DNA of 5,689 bases, taken from the NCBI GenBank assembly GCA_051881395.1, contig JBJEPU010000189.1, forward strand, positions 1-5,689, in the 5' to 3' direction. Shown here piece after piece: positions 5,678-5,689 of the stretch (its first letter is position 1; each line of letters begins with the position of its first letter). The position numbers were made by a program, and so were the translations under genes. The notes beneath the pieces are model-generated. The model was not told the DNA's origin, did no database searches, and saw only the letters and a program-made list of their open reading frames with translations. The stretch is from Fimenecus sp051881395. Its GTDB lineage: Bacteria > Bacillota > Clostridia > Oscillospirales > Acutalibacteraceae.

Positions 5678-5689
5678 CACTTCCCCCGT

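Noticed and set aside
5633..5680. Sixteen-residue N-terminal extension of the aminotransferase from a GTG
   Set aside because: The GTG overlaps the extended -10 promoter element, and the lysine-rich extension is just the translated ribosome binding region.

Overview
The window reads as ordinary chromosomal DNA of an anaerobic, low-to-mid-GC Firmicute, most likely a gut-type Clostridia member of the Oscillospiraceae/Ruminococcaceae kind. The grounds are the flavodiiron protein, the clostridial-style XRE regulator opening MNIEIANRL, the four-cysteine TSCPD mini-protein, AGGAGG-like ribosome binding sites, and sigma-A promoters with extended -10 elements. No marker gene fixes the genus, so the placement is inference. 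I see no rRNA, tRNA, CRISPR array, transposase, phage gene or plasmid function.

All six supported genes lie on the minus strand, so transcription runs from high to low coordinates. In that order: (1) a PLP-dependent class I/II aminotransferase (5632-4448), with an extended -10 promoter just upstream; (2) rsmA/ksgA, the 16S rRNA adenine dimethyltransferase (4458-3598), overlapping the aminotransferase end by 11 bases and so forming a two-gene operon; (3) a palindromic hairpin (3562-3593) that can end this operon; (4) an 85-residue TSCPD protein (3538-3281), closed by a terminator at 3210-3240; (5) a MltG-like murein transglycosylase predicted to be a lipoprotein (3115-2228), with its own promoter and a strong terminator; (6) a membrane-tethered XRE regulator with a TTG start (2083-1448), with its own promoter and a terminator; (7) an A-type flavodiiron protein, FprA (1296-100), with its own promoter. 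The first 99 bases hold hairpins that look like part of a dispersed intergenic repeat.

Apart from aminotransferase-rsmA, the genes look like independent single-gene units, each with its own promoter or terminator. Their jobs are separate: amino-acid metabolism, ribosome maturation, an unknown cysteine-rich mini-protein, cell-wall synthesis, a membrane-linked regulator, and oxygen/nitric-oxide detoxification. I do not see a new multigene system. The points most worth a second look are the duplicated two-helix module in the regulator's membrane domain, the cysteine-rich lipoprotein form of MltG, the orphan four-cysteine TSCPD protein, and the two palindromic intergenic repeats.
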